A stretch of DNA of 64,000 bases from an uncultured Ruminococcus sp. GTDB lineage: Bacteria > Bacillota > Clostridia > Oscillospirales > Acutalibacteraceae. The translations under genes and the position numbers were made by a program. This document shows, one piece after another, positions 17,495 through 28,273 of the stretch (the stretch's first letter is position 1; each line of letters begins with the position of its first letter). Under the pieces are notes generated by a model that ran no database searches, was not told the DNA's origin, and saw nothing but the letters and a program-made list of their open reading frames with translations. The stretch covers positions 21,678 to 85,677 of the forward strand of contig CACYSI010000004.1 in NCBI GenBank assembly GCA_902776975.1. The letters run 5' to 3'.

Positions 17495-17584
17495 GATTTG
17501 GCGATTTATATTGCTTCGGCAAACTTGCGTATCAGCCGGATTCTCTGAGTGCCTGTCCGCCTCGGCTCTGAGCGTAATCAGCTA

Positions 17585-18613
17585 TTACAGCTCAGCAAAA
17601 TACTTGATTGTACGAACCATCTGAGAGGTGTAGGAGTTCTCGTTGTCATACCAAGAAACAACCTGAACCTCATACAGACCGTCAGCGATCTTAGCTACCA
17701 TAGTCTGAGTAGCGTCGAACAGCGAGCCGTATCTCATACCGATAACATCGGAAGATACGATCGGATCCTCGTTGTAGCCGAAGCTGTCGGAAGCGGCAGC
17801 CTTCATAGCGGCGTTGATGCCCTCTACGGTAACGTCGTCGCCCTTAACAACAGCTGTCAGGATAGTTGTAGAACCTGTGGGAACAGGAACACGCTGAGCG
17901 GAGCCGATGAGCTTGCCGTTGAGCTCGGGGATAACCAGACCGATAGCCTTAGCGGCGCCTGTGGAGTTGGGAACGATGTTGGCAGCGCCTGCGCGGGCAC
18001 GTCTCATGTCGCCCTTTCTGTGAGGACCGTCAAGGATCATCTGGTCGCCTGTGTAAGCGTGTACTGTGCACATGATACCGCTCTGGATCTCGGCATACTT
18101 GTTAAGAGTATCAGCCATGGGAGCCAGGCAGTTTGTGGTGCAGGAAGCAGCGGAGATGATCTGATCCTCAGCGGTCAGAGTACCCTCGTTTACGCTGAAT
18201 ACGATAGTCTTGAGGTCTTTGCCCGCGGGAGCGGAGATAACGACCTTCTTAGCGCCTGCGTTGATATGAGCCATGGACTTCTCCTTAGAGCAGTAGAAGC
18301 CTGTGCACTCGAGTACAACGTCTACGCCGATCTCGCCCCAAGGCAGCTTGGAAGCGTCAGCCTCAGCATAAATGGTGATCTCCTTACCGTCTACGATAAT
18401 GGAGTTCTCGCCTGCCTCTACAGTGTGCAGACCCTCGCCGATAACGCCGCAGTAGCCCTTCTGAGCTGTGTCATACTTGAGCAGGTTAGCGAGCATAGCA
18501 GGGTTGGTCAGGTCGTTGATCGCAACTACCTCATAACCCTCGGCACCGAACATCTGACGGAAAGCCAGACGGCCGATACGGCCGAAGCCGTTAATAGCAA
18601 CTTTTACTGACAT
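17585..18613 (-). CDS. gapA: Glyceraldehyde-3-phosphate dehydrogenase, type I
   Basis: 342-residue cytosolic glycolytic enzyme converting glyceraldehyde-3-phosphate, NAD and phosphate to 1,3-bisphosphoglycerate. The Rossmann start [16 protein letters not shown], catalytic [14 protein letters not shown] (active-site Cys about residue 158) and C-terminal [15 protein letters not shown] are all present. The length is normal. AGGAGG precedes the ATG. It appears monocistronic: its own promoter is 50 bases upstream and the genes on both sides belong to other units. Confidence 0.97.
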   Translation of the reverse strand: MSVKVAINGFGRIGRLAFRQMFGAEGYEVVAINDLTNPAMLANLLKYDTAQKGYCGVIGEGLHTVEAGENSIIVDGKEITIYAEADASKLPWGEIGVDVVLECTGFYCSKEKSMAHINAGAKKVVISAPAGKDLKTIVFSVNEGTLTAEDQIISAASCTTNCLAPMADTLNKYAEIQSGIMCTVHAYTGDQMILDGPHRKGDMRRARAGAANIVPNSTGAAKAIGLVIPELNGKLIGSAQRVPVPTGSTTILTAVVKGDDVTVEGINAAMKAAASDSFGYNEDPIVSSDVIGMRYGSLFDATQTMVAKIADGLYEVQVVSWYDNENSYTSQMVRTIKYFAEL

Positions 18614-18662
18614 ATTAATTCCTCCTAAGAATTTTATTAAATGTAAATGTTACATCATTGTT

Positions 18663-18691
18663 ATTTTACTACAAACACAGTATTAAATCAA
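18663..18691 (-). promoter_or_regulatory. Promoter of gapA
   Basis: Minus strand: -35 TTGATT (18691-18686), 17-base spacer, -10 TAAAAT (18668-18663). Confidence 0.65.
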
Positions 18692-18780
18692 GGTATATTT
18701 ATGAAATATTTGCTAAATTTTGGACTGTGGTTTGCAGTTGAAGACTTTTATGTTTTTTACCCCTTGGATGTAATCGGTGA

Positions 18781-20262
18781 TCAGCCTCTGTACAACTTCT
18801 TGGTCTCGTACTTAGGCTCGGTGGTGAGCAGTATGCCGAGATTCTTCAGAGTACGGGTATCTGTCTCAGAGAGGATAACGCTGGCGTGAGCCTGAGTATC
18901 GCGCAGCTTAGGCAGCTGCTGCATAGCGAGGCGCGCCGTAGGATTAGTGACAGCCGAGATCGACAGAGCTATCAGTATCTCGTCCGTATGCAGACGTGGA
19001 TTGACCGAGCCGAAGCTCTCGACCTTGAGCCTCTGTATAGGCTCGATGACAGCCGCGTCGATCAGATCGACGCCCTTGGGGATGTTGCCGAGCTGCTTCA
19101 TGGCGTTGAGCAGCATAGCTGAGCAGGCTCCGAGAAGATCGGAGGTCTTGCCGGTGACTATACTGCCGTCTGACAGCTCTATAGCCGCCGCGGGGAGCCC
19201 TGTCTCTTCTTCTCTTTGCAGCGAAGCGGCTATGACGGGTCTGTCGTCAGAGCTGAGCTTGTTCTGCTTCATCAGCAGACCGATCTTATACGCCTCGTCG
19301 GGAGAGCCGTTTCCCTTAGTCTGGTTGCAAAGAGCGGTATAATAACGGCGGATGATCTCCTGATTGGCGGCGGCGCAGACAGCGTCGTCATCCACGATAC
19401 AGTTGCCCGCCATATTTACGCCCATATCGGTAGGCGACTTGTAGGGGGAGCTGCCTAAGATGCTCTCGAACATGGTGTTGAGCACCGGGAAGATCTCTAT
19501 ATCACGGTTATAGTTTACCGTGGTTATATTGTACGCCTCCAGATGGAAGGGATCGATCATATTGACGTCGTTAAGATCGGCGGTAGCCGCCTCATAAGCT
19601 ACGTTGACCGGATGCTTGAGAGGCAGGTTCCATATCGGGAAGGTCTCAAACTTAGCGTAGCCCGCCTTGATGCCGCGCTTGTTCTCATGATATAGCTGGC
19701 TGAGGCATACAGCCATCTTGCCTGAGCCGGGGCCCGGAGCCGTTATGACCACAAGACGGCGCGAGGTCTCGATATAATCGTTCTTGCCGTAGCCGTTGTC
19801 GCTGACTATAAGCTCGACATCCGAGGGATAATTAGGAATAGAATAATGATGATAAGCTCTGATGCCGTTCTCGGTCAGACGAGCCTCAAACTTAACGGCG
19901 GCAGGCTGATCCGCGAAGCGTGTCAGCACGACAGAGCCTACATACAGACCTCTGCTGCGGAACACATCAATAAGACGCAGGACGTCGAGATCATATGTGA
20001 TGCCCAGATCGCCGCGCACCTTGTTTTTCTCTATATCATCGGCGTTGATGACTATGACGATCTCAGCCTCATCCTTGAGCTGCATGAGCATCTGAAGCTT
20101 CGAGTCGGGCTTGAAGCCGGGCAGGACTCTGGAAGCGTGATAGTCGTCGAAGAGCTTGCCGCCGAACTCAAGGTACAGCTTGTCGCCGAACTGAGCGATC
20201 CTGTCACGGATATGTTGACTCTGCATATCAAGATATTTTTGATTGTCAAAACCTATTTTCAT
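18781..20262 (-). CDS. UPF0371 (DUF1846) family protein
   Basis: 493-residue soluble protein of the UPF0371/DUF1846 family, widespread in Firmicutes and Actinobacteria and not assigned a reaction. Landmarks are the N-terminal KIGFDNQKYLDMQSQHI, then EIVIVINADDIEKNK, a P-loop-like PGPGSGKMAVCLSQ near residue 180, and AYEAATADLNDVNMIDPFHLEAY. The P-loop-like glycine motif suggests nucleotide binding, but that is inference. The start at 20262 is chosen because AGGGGA lies 8 bases upstream; an upstream in-frame start adds 15 residues without a better ribosome site. It seems to be a single-gene unit between gapA and a divergent peptidase gene. Confidence 0.88.
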   Translation of the reverse strand: MKIGFDNQKYLDMQSQHIRDRIAQFGDKLYLEFGGKLFDDYHASRVLPGFKPDSKLQMLMQLKDEAEIVIVINADDIEKNKVRGDLGITYDLDVLRLIDVFRSRGLYVGSVVLTRFADQPAAVKFEARLTENGIRAYHHYSIPNYPSDVELIVSDNGYGKNDYIETSRRLVVITAPGPGSGKMAVCLSQLYHENKRGIKAGYAKFETFPIWNLPLKHPVNVAYEAATADLNDVNMIDPFHLEAYNITTVNYNRDIEIFPVLNTMFESILGSSPYKSPTDMGVNMAGNCIVDDDAVCAAANQEIIRRYYTALCNQTKGNGSPDEAYKIGLLMKQNKLSSDDRPVIAASLQREEETGLPAAAIELSDGSIVTGKTSDLLGACSAMLLNAMKQLGNIPKGVDLIDAAVIEPIQRLKVESFGSVNPRLHTDEILIALSISAVTNPTARLAMQQLPKLRDTQAHASVILSETDTRTLKNLGILLTTEPKYETKKLYRG

Positions 20263-20492
20263 AATACCATCCCCTGTCAAACAAAAATATATAGTTAAAT
20301 ATATCACAAAGTCACTAAGCTATAAATATGTAAAAGAAAAAAGATTAATTTTTATATGACTGTAGACGCTTGATAAGATACATGTTAAAATAAAAACGGC
20401 ATGATCGTCTATGACAAGCATCGCCGGCATATGAATATCCGATTTACATAACCTAAAAACACCTTTGGATCAACTTACGTTCGGAGACTGCT

Positions 20493-21260
20493 ATGAAACA
20501 TAAAAATCATAATACCGTCTTGATCACAGTCATAGTGATATCTGTAGTGTTCTTTCTGATTTTTGCGGCTTTGATCTCATTCTTCCAGTTCACCTCTATA
20601 GGCTACCGAATGAGCGTCCCTTTCAGAAGCTCATTTGAGAAGATAGACGATAACGTGTATATCAACAAGCTCGATCCCGATGAAAAAGAAGAGATCACGA
20701 TGATAACCGAGATAATAAACAAGGCTAAAGAGCGCGCCGCCGATTTTTACGGAGAACTCAAAAGCAGTGAAAACACGGTCATCATCCTTTGTGACAACAA
20801 GAATACTCTCGAAAAGCTCGGAGGAGACCACGATACGCAGACCGCCTTTTTTCCGTCGGTCAAAAACTACATTTCGTTATCCCCGGACTATTTCAATATA
20901 AATATCCTTGCGCATGAGCTGACTCATGCCGAGCTGCACACAAGGCTCTCTTCCTCAGCTATGAAGAAGCTGCCGGTATGGTTCAATGAAGGGCTCGCGA
21001 TGCAGAACGATAACCGAAAAACTTACAACGAGGACGCATGGCGCAAGCTGACAGACGACGGCAAAAAAACGGTTGCGCTTACGGATATGGACGAAGAGTC
21101 CGAGTTTTACGCGGGAACGGATAACGACAAACTGATGAGATATGTGTGCGCCGGGCACGAGGTCGGCATATGGATGAGCCGGCACGGCAGGCAGGGGCTG
21201 CTCGAGCTGATCGACAATCTGAACAACGGAGAGGATTTCTACACAGTTTACGCCGAATAA
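20493..21260 (+). CDS. Membrane-anchored gluzincin-type metallopeptidase
   Basis: 255-residue protein with one N-terminal transmembrane anchor (residues ~9-31) and an extracellular domain. It contains HELTH (141-145), the zinc and catalytic motif, and WFNEGLA (163-169) whose Glu is the likely third zinc ligand, placing it with the peptidase MA-like clan. The substrate is unknown. GGAG lies ~7 bases before the ATG. It stands alone: UPF0371 is divergent on the left and a bidirectional terminator separates it from the ABC exporter genes on the right. Confidence 0.75.
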   Translation: MKHKNHNTVLITVIVISVVFFLIFAALISFFQFTSIGYRMSVPFRSSFEKIDDNVYINKLDPDEKEEITMITEIINKAKERAADFYGELKSSENTVIILCDNKNTLEKLGGDHDTQTAFFPSVKNYISLSPDYFNINILAHELTHAELHTRLSSSAMKKLPVWFNEGLAMQNDNRKTYNEDAWRKLTDDGKKTVALTDMDEESEFYAGTDNDKLMRYVCAGHEVGIWMSRHGRQGLLELIDNLNNGEDFYTVYAE

Positions 21261-21280
21261 TACTATTGATATGCAGATAA

Positions 21281-21317
21281 AAACGCTGAGCGGATCAAAT
21301 ACCGTTCAGCGTTTTTT
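21281..21317. terminator. Bidirectional terminator
   Basis: Stem AAACGCTGA / TCAGCGTTT with a 16-base loop, flanked by TTTTTT on the plus side and by T-rich sequence when read on the minus side. It ends both the plus-strand peptidase gene and the minus-strand exporter operon. Confidence 0.8.
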
Positions 21318-21333
21318 ACAGGGAAATTATGAT

Positions 21334-22077
21334 TCAACTTCTCTTTATTTTGATCGAGAATACCGTTACTGCGGCGACAGTTAGCGCCGCGGCGTATCCT
21401 ATCACCCACCACAGATCCGGGAAGATCGCCGCGTAGTTACCTGCCGCCGCGGCTCTGGCGGCTGCTACCGCGTGCGAGAACGGTAGGATATCAGCGACCG
21501 TTTCAAAAACTCCGCCTACCATAGATGTATCGAACCAGATGTTTGAGAACCACGCGCTGAGGTTAGTCAGCAGAGCGCCGCAAACGCCACCTACCGCCTT
21601 TTCACTCAGCACAGAGCCGAACAGCAGTCCCAAAGCGATGAACACTACCGCTATAGGTATATTCACGAAAACCGCGAGAAGCAGGTTTATTGAAAACCGC
21701 AAGCCGAATATCAGCGCCGCGGCATAGCATACTGCCGACTGCACCATCGCCATAGGCAGCATGGGCAGTGTATAACCGAGAATGAACTCGGCGGGACGCA
21801 GCGGCGAGGTGAACAGCCTGAGCATAAAGCTCGAGGTCCTGTCCTTGGCTATGAGCATAGAGGAAAACAGCGACATAAAACTCAGTCCGAATACCGTGAT
21901 ACCCGGAGCGAGATTCTCTATCTGAAAGTTGGTCGGTCCGTGGCCCTGAGGTATGCTCTTGTTGATTGCGGAGAGCAGCACGAGCAAAACTATCGGGAAC
22001 GCTATGCCGAAAATCAGCGTCAGCATATCCCTCGTGATCTCTTTTGTGTTGCGTGAAGCAAAGGTCATCATTCTCAT
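21334..22077 (-). CDS. ABC-2 type exporter permease
   Basis: 247-residue membrane protein with about six hydrophobic segments and the ABC-2 pattern of drug/lipid/antibiotic exporters (FGLSFMSLFSSMLIAKDRTSSFMLRLFTSPLRPAEFILGY). Its first base overlaps the last codon of the ATPase gene (4-base overlap). The cargo cannot be inferred. It forms a three-gene operon with the ATPase and an XRE-AbrB regulator, an arrangement common for regulated efflux or bacteriocin-resistance pumps. Confidence 0.85.
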   Translation of the reverse strand: MRMMTFASRNTKEITRDMLTLIFGIAFPIVLLVLLSAINKSIPQGHGPTNFQIENLAPGITVFGLSFMSLFSSMLIAKDRTSSFMLRLFTSPLRPAEFILGYTLPMLPMAMVQSAVCYAAALIFGLRFSINLLLAVFVNIPIAVVFIALGLLFGSVLSEKAVGGVCGALLTNLSAWFSNIWFDTSMVGGVFETVADILPFSHAVAAARAAAAGNYAAIFPDLWWVIGYAAALTVAAVTVFSIKIKRS

Positions 22078-22802
22078 GCCGTGACCTCCTCTGCTATGCT
22101 GATAAAGGCTTCTTCAAAATCATCCGTACCGGCTTTGGCTTTGAGCTCCGCGGCTGTGCCCTCCGCTCTGAGGACTCCGCGCGCCATTATACCGATTCGG
22201 TCCGAAAGACTCTCAGCCTCTTCCAGATAATGGGTCGTCAGGATCACGGTCATCTTACCTTTGAGCTTTTCGATAAGACTCCAAAGCTCCCTGCGAGCCA
22301 AAACATCCAATCCGAGCGTCGGCTCATCGAGAAAGAGCACCTGAGGGTCGGTGATAAGCGCCATTGCTATGCTCAGCCTGCGCTGCCAGCCTCCCGAGAG
22401 AGCAGCCGCCTTGCTGCTGACTATGTCCTCCATGCTGAGCTGCTCTATCATCCTATCAGCTTTTTTACGGGCATTTACTTTATCCGCGCCGTAGATACGG
22501 GCGATGAACTCGAGGTTCTCGCGCACGCTCAGTTTAGCGGCTACCGCGGTTTCCTGAGGAGATACGTTGATGACAGCCTTTACCGCGTCAGCCTGAGTGA
22601 CGATACTATGACCCATTATCTCAGCGTCGCCCGAGGTGGGGCGTGTCAGGCACGAGAGCATCTTGATCGTGGTAGATTTGCCCGCGCCGTTGACGCCCAG
22701 CAGGGCGTACAGCTCGCCCTTATGTACCGTAAGGTCAAGTCCGTTTACCGCGGTTTTGTCCTTGTACCTTTTGACAAGACCGCTTGTTTTTATCGCTTCC
22801 AT
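22074..22802 (-). CDS. ABC exporter ATP-binding protein
   Basis: 242-residue ATPase of the multidrug/lipid exporter class: Walker A GVNGAGKST, signature LSGGWQRRLSIAMALI, Walker B VLFLDEPTLGLD and switch TTHYLEEAE. The tryptophan in LSGGWQRR is less usual than Q/M at that position. It overlaps the permease gene by 4 bases and starts 10 bases after the regulator's stop, so all three are probably one transcript. Confidence 0.88.
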   Translation of the reverse strand: MEAIKTSGLVKRYKDKTAVNGLDLTVHKGELYALLGVNGAGKSTTIKMLSCLTRPTSGDAEIMGHSIVTQADAVKAVINVSPQETAVAAKLSVRENLEFIARIYGADKVNARKKADRMIEQLSMEDIVSSKAAALSGGWQRRLSIAMALITDPQVLFLDEPTLGLDVLARRELWSLIEKLKGKMTVILTTHYLEEAESLSDRIGIMARGVLRAEGTAAELKAKAGTDDFEEAFISIAEEVTA

Positions 22803-22812
22803 ATAAACTCCC

Positions 22813-23229
22813 TTATCTCTTCTGATTTTTGCCGAAAACAGCGCCTAAGTTCACCTTAGCGAGGGCTATGCCGCCCTTGTCGGTGTCGCCCATGACCATC
22901 AGCCTGTCTCCGGGGCAGATGCCGAAAATCTCTCTTGCGTGCTTCGGGATCACTATCTGTCCCCTGTCGCCCACCTTGGTCATGCCGAAGATGTACTTGC
23001 CGCCGTTAACATTGTTCACCGTTTCCTTGCCCTCAAGCGAAAAAAAGACGAGAGTATCGATAGTTATCTCGTAGTATTCGGCTATCTCGCCGCATTTCAT
23101 AATATCGGGCATGCTTTCGCCGCTCTCCCATTTCGCTACGCTCTGGCGCGAAACGCCGAAACGCTCGGCAAACGCCTCCTGAGTCAGATTTTCTTGCTTT
23201 CTCAGATATTTTATGTTTGAAGAAATCAT
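22813..23229 (-). CDS. Transcription regulator: XRE helix-turn-helix fused to an AbrB-like domain
   Basis: 138-residue regulator. Residues ~5-60 are an XRE-family helix-turn-helix (ENLTQEAFAERFGVSRQSVA, then KWESGESMPD). Residues ~78-125 are a SpoVT/AbrB swapped-hairpin domain (TKVGDRGQIVIPKHAREIF, then GICPGDRLMVMG). Both halves bind DNA in other proteins, so the fusion may bind a composite operator or use the AbrB half to oligomerise. The start at 23229 is chosen for AAAGGAA about 8 bases upstream; an in-frame upstream start adds 11 residues. It probably controls its own ABC exporter operon. Confidence 0.85.
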   Translation of the reverse strand: MISSNIKYLRKQENLTQEAFAERFGVSRQSVAKWESGESMPDIMKCGEIAEYYEITIDTLVFFSLEGKETVNNVNGGKYIFGMTKVGDRGQIVIPKHAREIFGICPGDRLMVMGDTDKGGIALAKVNLGAVFGKNQKR

Positions 23230-23319
23230 ATTTTTTATTCCTTTCGTAACAGAGTATATCACAGAATAAATGCCGTTTCAATCAACCGGACTTTGCAAAT
23301 CATGTTAATAACAGTAGCA

Positions 23320-23348
23320 AAAGAGCCCTGAAGCTTTTCAAGGCTCTT
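23320..23348 (-). terminator. Intrinsic terminator of uvrA
   Basis: Stem AAGAGCC / GGCTCTT with a 14-base loop just past the uvrA stop; read on the minus strand it continues into a TTTTGCT tail. Confidence 0.7.
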
Positions 23349-23353
23349 TGTTA

Positions 23354-26179
23354 TCAGCTGTGGTTTAATAAGGGCTTAAGATACCGGCCCGTGAAGGACT
23401 CTCTGCATTCGGCTACCTGCTCGGGCGTGCCCTCTGCCACAACGGTGCCGCCCATGTCGCCGCCCTCGGGACCGAGGTCGATGATGTGATCGGCTGTCTT
23501 GATGAGCTCGAGGTTATGCTCGATCACTATGACGGTGTTGCCGCTGTCGACGAGCTTATGGAGCACATCAACAAGCCTGTGTACGTCGGCGATATGCAAG
23601 CCGGTAGTAGGCTCGTCGAGGATGTACACTGTACGCCCCGTAGGACGCTTGCTGAGCTCTGTACTGAGCTTGACGCGCTGAGCCTCGCCGCCCGAGAGGG
23701 TAGTAGCGGGCTGACCTATCTTGATATAGCCTAAGCCGACGTCATAGATAGTTTGCAGGCGACGCTGTATCTTGGGGATGTTCTTGAAGAACTCAAGCCC
23801 CTCCTCTACGGTCATCTCGAGGACATCGTGGATAGACTTGCCCTTATACTTGACCTCGAGTGTCTCACGGTTATAGCGCTTGCCCTTGCAGACCTCGCAG
23901 GGGACATAGATATCGGGCAAAAAGTGCATCTCTATCTTGATGATGCCGTCGCCCTGACACGCCTCGCATCTGCCGCCCTTGACGTTGAACGAATAGCGCG
24001 ACGAGGTATAGCCGCGCATCTTACTGTCGGCTGTAGAGGCGTACAGGTTGCGTATATCTGTAAAAACTCCCGTATAAGTAGCGGGGTTAGAGCGCGGAGT
24101 CTTGCCGATAGGGCTCTGGTCGATGTTGATGACCTTATCGAGAGCGTCCAAGCCCTCTATCTTCTTGAACTTACCGGGTGTACATTTAGCGCGGTTCAGC
24201 TCGCGGGCGAGATGCTTGTACAGTATCTCGTTTATCAGAGAGCTTTTACCCGATCCGGAGACTCCGGTAACACAAACAAATTTCCCTAAAGGAATATTTA
24301 CGTTGATGTTTTTCAGATTATTCTGCTGAGCGCCCTTTATCTTAAGATACTTTCCGTTGCCCTCACGACGCTTTTCGGGCAGAGGAATAGAGCGCTGACC
24401 GCTGAGATACTGACCTGTCACCGAGCCCGAGCAGGCTTCGATATCCTTTACGGTACCTGTGGCTACTATCTCGCCGCCGTGGACTCCCGCGCCGGGACCG
24501 ATATCCACTATATAGTCGGCTGCACGCATGGTATCCTCATCATGCTCGACAACTATGACGGTGTTGCCGATATCGCGCAGGCGTTTCAGCGTACCGAGCA
24601 GCTTATCGTTATCACGCTGATGCAGACCGATAGACGGCTCGTCGAGTATATAAAGCACGCCCATGAGAGCTGAGCCGATCTGAGTAGCAAGGCGGATCCG
24701 CTGACTCTCGCCGCCCGAAAGAGTGGCGGAGGCTCGGGACAGCGTCAGATATCCGAGTCCTACGGACTTAAGGAAGTTGAGTCGGGACTTGATCTCGTTG
24801 AGTATCTCGCCCGCGATCATCCTGTCACGCTCGGATATGTCGAGATCATCGACAAAATCCAGTATGCTGACCACGCTCATATCACAGAGATCGGCGATAT
24901 TGACGCCGCCTACGGTGACAGCGAGGGAGATCGGCGACAGGCGCTTGCCGTTACACTCGTCGCAGGGGATCTCTGTCATGTAGCTCTGTATCTCTTCTTT
25001 AACCCACTGCGAGTTAGAATCGCGGAAACGCCGCTCCAAATTAGGTATTATACCCTCAAACTCGCGGTACATCTCGCTCTTATTGAACGGTGTGCGGCGG
25101 ATGAGATGCAGCTTCTCCCCTTTTGTTCCGTAAAGTATCGCGTCTACGACCTCTTTGGGAAGCTCCTTGATCGGAGTGAAATAATCGAAGCCGTACTTCT
25201 CGGATAGTCCGTCCATGTACATCTGGGCGATGGTGTTGCCCTCCATAGCCCAGCCGGAGCCTTTTATGCCTCCCTGAGAAATGGTCTTTTCGGGGTCGGG
25301 GATTATCAGCGCGGGATCGACGCGCAGGAACACGCCGAGACCCGTACACTTGGGACAGGCTCCGAAGGGGTTATTGAAAGAGAACATACGAGGAGTCAGC
25401 TCGTTTACGCTGATTCCGTGCTCGGGACAGGCGTAGTTTTGGGAGTAGAGTATATCCTCGCCCCCTACTACGCTGACAAGCACCAGCCCGTCAGATAACT
25501 TAGAGGCTGTCTCCATGCTGTCGGACAGTCTGGATCGGATGCCGTCCTTGATGACAAGGCGGTCTATGACGATCTCGACACTGTGCTTTTTATTCTTTTC
25601 GAGAACTATATCCTCACTCAGATCATACATTATGCCGTCTGCGCGAACTCTTGCAAAGCCCGACTTGCGCGCTGAGTCAAATACTCCCTTATGCTCACCC
25701 TTCTTGCCTCTTATCATAGGAGCGAGTATCTGTATCTTGCTGCCCTCCGGCAAAGCGAGAACGCTGTCGGTGATCTGATCTATCGTCTGACGGCTGATCT
25801 CGCGGCCGCACTTAGGGCAGTGAGGCACGCCGATACGCGCGTACAGCAGACGGAAGTAATCGTATATCTCCGTTACCGTGCCTACGGTAGAGCGAGGATT
25901 CTTTGATGTAGTCTTCTGATCTATCGAGATTGCGGGAGACAGACCGTCGATAGAGTCGACCTCGGGCTTCTTCATCTGTCCGAGAAACATCCTCGCGTAC
26001 GACGACAGGCTCTCGACATAGCGGCGCTGACCCTCGGCATAGATGGTATCGAAGGCGAGAGAGCTCTTGCCCGAGCCGGATAAGCCCGTAAGCACCACCA
26101 GCTTATCGCGGGGTATCTCGAGATCGACGTTCTTAAGATTATGTTTTTTGGCGCCTTTTATAACTATTTTATCTTGCAT
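23354..26179 (-). CDS. uvrA: Excinuclease ABC subunit UvrA
   Basis: 941-residue DNA-damage sensor of nucleotide excision repair, length normal. Two ABC ATPase modules: Walker [15 protein letters not shown] near residue 33 and [13 protein letters not shown] near residue 640, signatures [10 protein letters not shown] and [10 protein letters not shown]. Zinc-finger cysteines are visible (CPKCG near 120, CPEHG/CPKC near 250-280 and CEACQGDG...[10 protein letters not shown] near 735-770). It follows ftsH by 110 bases, most of which is a repeat element, and has only a weak Shine-Dalgarno. uvrB and uvrC are not in this window. Confidence 0.97.
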   Translation of the reverse strand: MQDKIVIKGAKKHNLKNVDLEIPRDKLVVLTGLSGSGKSSLAFDTIYAEGQRRYVESLSSYARMFLGQMKKPEVDSIDGLSPAISIDQKTTSKNPRSTVGTVTEIYDYFRLLYARIGVPHCPKCGREISRQTIDQITDSVLALPEGSKIQILAPMIRGKKGEHKGVFDSARKSGFARVRADGIMYDLSEDIVLEKNKKHSVEIVIDRLVIKDGIRSRLSDSMETASKLSDGLVLVSVVGGEDILYSQNYACPEHGISVNELTPRMFSFNNPFGACPKCTGLGVFLRVDPALIIPDPEKTISQGGIKGSGWAMEGNTIAQMYMDGLSEKYGFDYFTPIKELPKEVVDAILYGTKGEKLHLIRRTPFNKSEMYREFEGIIPNLERRFRDSNSQWVKEEIQSYMTEIPCDECNGKRLSPISLAVTVGGVNIADLCDMSVVSILDFVDDLDISERDRMIAGEILNEIKSRLNFLKSVGLGYLTLSRASATLSGGESQRIRLATQIGSALMGVLYILDEPSIGLHQRDNDKLLGTLKRLRDIGNTVIVVEHDEDTMRAADYIVDIGPGAGVHGGEIVATGTVKDIEACSGSVTGQYLSGQRSIPLPEKRREGNGKYLKIKGAQQNNLKNINVNIPLGKFVCVTGVSGSGKSSLINEILYKHLARELNRAKCTPGKFKKIEGLDALDKVINIDQSPIGKTPRSNPATYTGVFTDIRNLYASTADSKMRGYTSSRYSFNVKGGRCEACQGDGIIKIEMHFLPDIYVPCEVCKGKRYNRETLEVKYKGKSIHDVLEMTVEEGLEFFKNIPKIQRRLQTIYDVGLGYIKIGQPATTLSGGEAQRVKLSTELSKRPTGRTVYILDEPTTGLHIADVHRLVDVLHKLVDSGNTVIVIEHNLELIKTADHIIDLGPEGGDMGGTVVAEGTPEQVAECRESFTGRYLKPLLNHS

Positions 26180-26202
26180 CGTATCACTTTTTCATTTTTT
26201 AT

Positions 26203-26280
26203 GGGAGGGTCAAGACCCTCCCCTACAATACTTTCTTATTCCAAAATCAGGCGGAGCGACAATTTCGTGCCCCGCCCGAT
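26203..26280. repeat. GC-rich palindromic repeat between ftsH and uvrA
   Basis: Starts with a near-perfect hairpin GGGAGGGTC-aa-GACCCTCCC, continues CCTACAATA and ends in a GC-rich block (GGCGGAGCGAC...GCCCCGCCC). Similar pieces (GGGAGGAGC...CCCCTACAATA at ~44732-44812, and GTAGGGGCGGGTC-TT-GACCCGCCC at ~57079-57103) suggest a family of mobile intergenic palindromes. Confidence 0.55.
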
Positions 26281-26289
26281 AACGATTTA

Positions 26290-28218
26290 TTATTCTTCTG
26301 TAGAATTATCTTTTGTTTCTTCGATCTCTGCAGGCTCGGCTTCTTCTACCGCGACCGGCTCTGTATATGTGCCCGCCATCATGTCGGCGAACACCTCGCC
26401 TGTCATCTTCTCGTTCTTGATAAGATAAGCGGCGACCTCGTGGAGCTTGGAGATATGAGAGTTGAGGATATCCTCGGTCTTCTTATACGCCTCGCTGATT
26501 ATGCGATGGACCTCGGAGTCGATCTTAGCGGCGGTCTCTTCGGAATAGTTCTTGGTGTGACCCATATCTCTGCCGATAAAGATCTCGCCGTCACCCGATG
26601 TATAGTTGATCGGGCCGAGAGCCTCGGACATACCGTACTTGACGACCATGTTTGTAGCGGTCTTGGTGACCTTCTGGATATCGTTGGACGCGCCTGTGGA
26701 GATATCGCCCATTACCAGCGCCTCGGCGACTCTGCCGCCTAAGCCTACTATGATATCCTCTTCCATCTCGCGCTTGGAGGCGTAGCTCTTATCCTCGGTA
26801 GGCAGAGGCATGGTGTAGCCGCCCGCCATACCTCGCGGTATGATAGATATCTGGTGAACGGGATCCTGAGTCTCACATGAGTAGAAGCATATAGCGTGAC
26901 CCGCCTCGTGATAAGCCGTGAGCTTTTTCTCGTGGTCGGACATGACCTTAGTCTTCTTCTCGGTGCCGACTACTACCTTGATAGCGGCTTCTTCGATCTC
27001 TGTCTGAGTGATAGCCTTCTTGTTCTTGCGGGCTGTCAGCAGAGCCGCCTCGTTGAGGAGGTTAGATAGATCGGCGCCCGTAAAGCCCGCTGTCTGCTTA
27101 GCTACGTCACGCAGCTTGACATCGGGAGAAAGGGGCTTCTCTCGTGAGTGTACCTTGAGTATGGCCTCACGACCGTTGATATCGGGATAACCGACCATGA
27201 CCTGACGGTCAAATCGACCCGGTCTGAGCAGAGCGGGATCGAGGATGTCGGGACGGTTGGTAGCCGCTATCATGATGACGCCCTCGTTAGCGCCGAAGCC
27301 GTCCATCTCGACAAGCAGCTGGTTCAAGGTCTGCTCGCGCTCATCATGACCGCCGCCGAGACCCGCGCCGCGCTGTCTGCCGACAGCGTCGATCTCATCT
27401 ATGAATACTATACAGGGAGAGTTCTTCTTAGCTGTATCAAAGAGATCGCGCACTCGTGACGCGCCTACGCCGACGAACATCTCTACGAAGTCTGAGCCGG
27501 AGATAGAGAAGAACGGTACTCCCGCCTCGCCGGCTACAGCCTTGGCGAGCAGGGTCTTACCTGTTCCGGGAGGGCCTACGAGAAGCACGCCCTTGGGTAT
27601 GCGCGCGCCGAGCTTGTTGTACTTTTCGGGGGTTTTGAGGAACTCTACGATCTCTTCAAGCTCCTCTTTCTCTTCATCGGCGCCGGCGACGTCGTTGAAG
27701 GTAGTCTTCTTCTTCTCGTCGGTCTGATTCTTGAACTTAGCCTTGCCGAAGCTCATCTCTCTGCCGCCCATGCCGCCGCCCATACGGCGCATGACGAAGA
27801 ACCAGAACGCGATCAGAGCCACTACGAGTATAGCGGTGGGTATGAGCTCGAGCAGGAAGGAGTTGTCACCCACAGGAGTGAGATCATACTTCATGGGCTC
27901 GTCGGGATGCTTCTCGTTATACTTGGCTACATCATCCTTGACGTCGTCCCAGAAGGTATACCAGTCCATTATCTTGTGGTTGATGACGGTATCATCGCTC
28001 AGCTTCATCTGGATCTTGGTAGAAGAGCCGCTGCTCTCGACCTTGAACTCTGTGACCTTCAAGTCTTCAAAGTAGCCCACTACCTCAGAGTAAGTATGAG
28101 TATCCTTAGGCGACTGAGACAGCACGAAAGACAGTATCAGTATCGCGATTATCGGTATACCGAGGTAGATCAGCAGGCTTTTTGCCTTGCCGGAATTTTG
28201 ATTCTTATTATTGTTCAA
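26290..28218 (-). CDS. ftsH: ATP-dependent zinc metalloprotease FtsH
   Basis: 642-residue membrane-anchored AAA+ protease that degrades membrane and regulatory proteins. The N-terminus has two transmembrane helices (about 14-32 and 120-138) flanking an extracellular loop. The AAA domain has Walker A GPPGTGKT, Walker [12 protein letters not shown] and the SRH segment ([20 protein letters not shown]). The zinc site is HEAGH with the third ligand in the following helix. The C-terminus is acidic. It lies downstream of hpt in the long minus-strand housekeeping run. Confidence 0.97.
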   Translation of the reverse strand: MNNNKNQNSGKAKSLLIYLGIPIIAILILSFVLSQSPKDTHTYSEVVGYFEDLKVTEFKVESSGSSTKIQMKLSDDTVINHKIMDWYTFWDDVKDDVAKYNEKHPDEPMKYDLTPVGDNSFLLELIPTAILVVALIAFWFFVMRRMGGGMGGREMSFGKAKFKNQTDEKKKTTFNDVAGADEEKEELEEIVEFLKTPEKYNKLGARIPKGVLLVGPPGTGKTLLAKAVAGEAGVPFFSISGSDFVEMFVGVGASRVRDLFDTAKKNSPCIVFIDEIDAVGRQRGAGLGGGHDEREQTLNQLLVEMDGFGANEGVIMIAATNRPDILDPALLRPGRFDRQVMVGYPDINGREAILKVHSREKPLSPDVKLRDVAKQTAGFTGADLSNLLNEAALLTARKNKKAITQTEIEEAAIKVVVGTEKKTKVMSDHEKKLTAYHEAGHAICFYSCETQDPVHQISIIPRGMAGGYTMPLPTEDKSYASKREMEEDIIVGLGGRVAEALVMGDISTGASNDIQKVTKTATNMVVKYGMSEALGPINYTSGDGEIFIGRDMGHTKNYSEETAAKIDSEVHRIISEAYKKTEDILNSHISKLHEVAAYLIKNEKMTGEVFADMMAGTYTEPVAVEEAEPAEIEETKDNSTEE

Positions 28219-28273
28219 TATGTTTCACTCCTTTGAGCAGTGTCAGCCGGCAGCTATTTGTTATTAGATATAA

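Noticed and set aside
17549-18610. Long plus-strand open frame opposite gapA
   Set aside because: It is an antisense shadow of a full-length GAPDH gene with clear catalytic motifs; the encoded protein has no recognisable features and no ribosome site.
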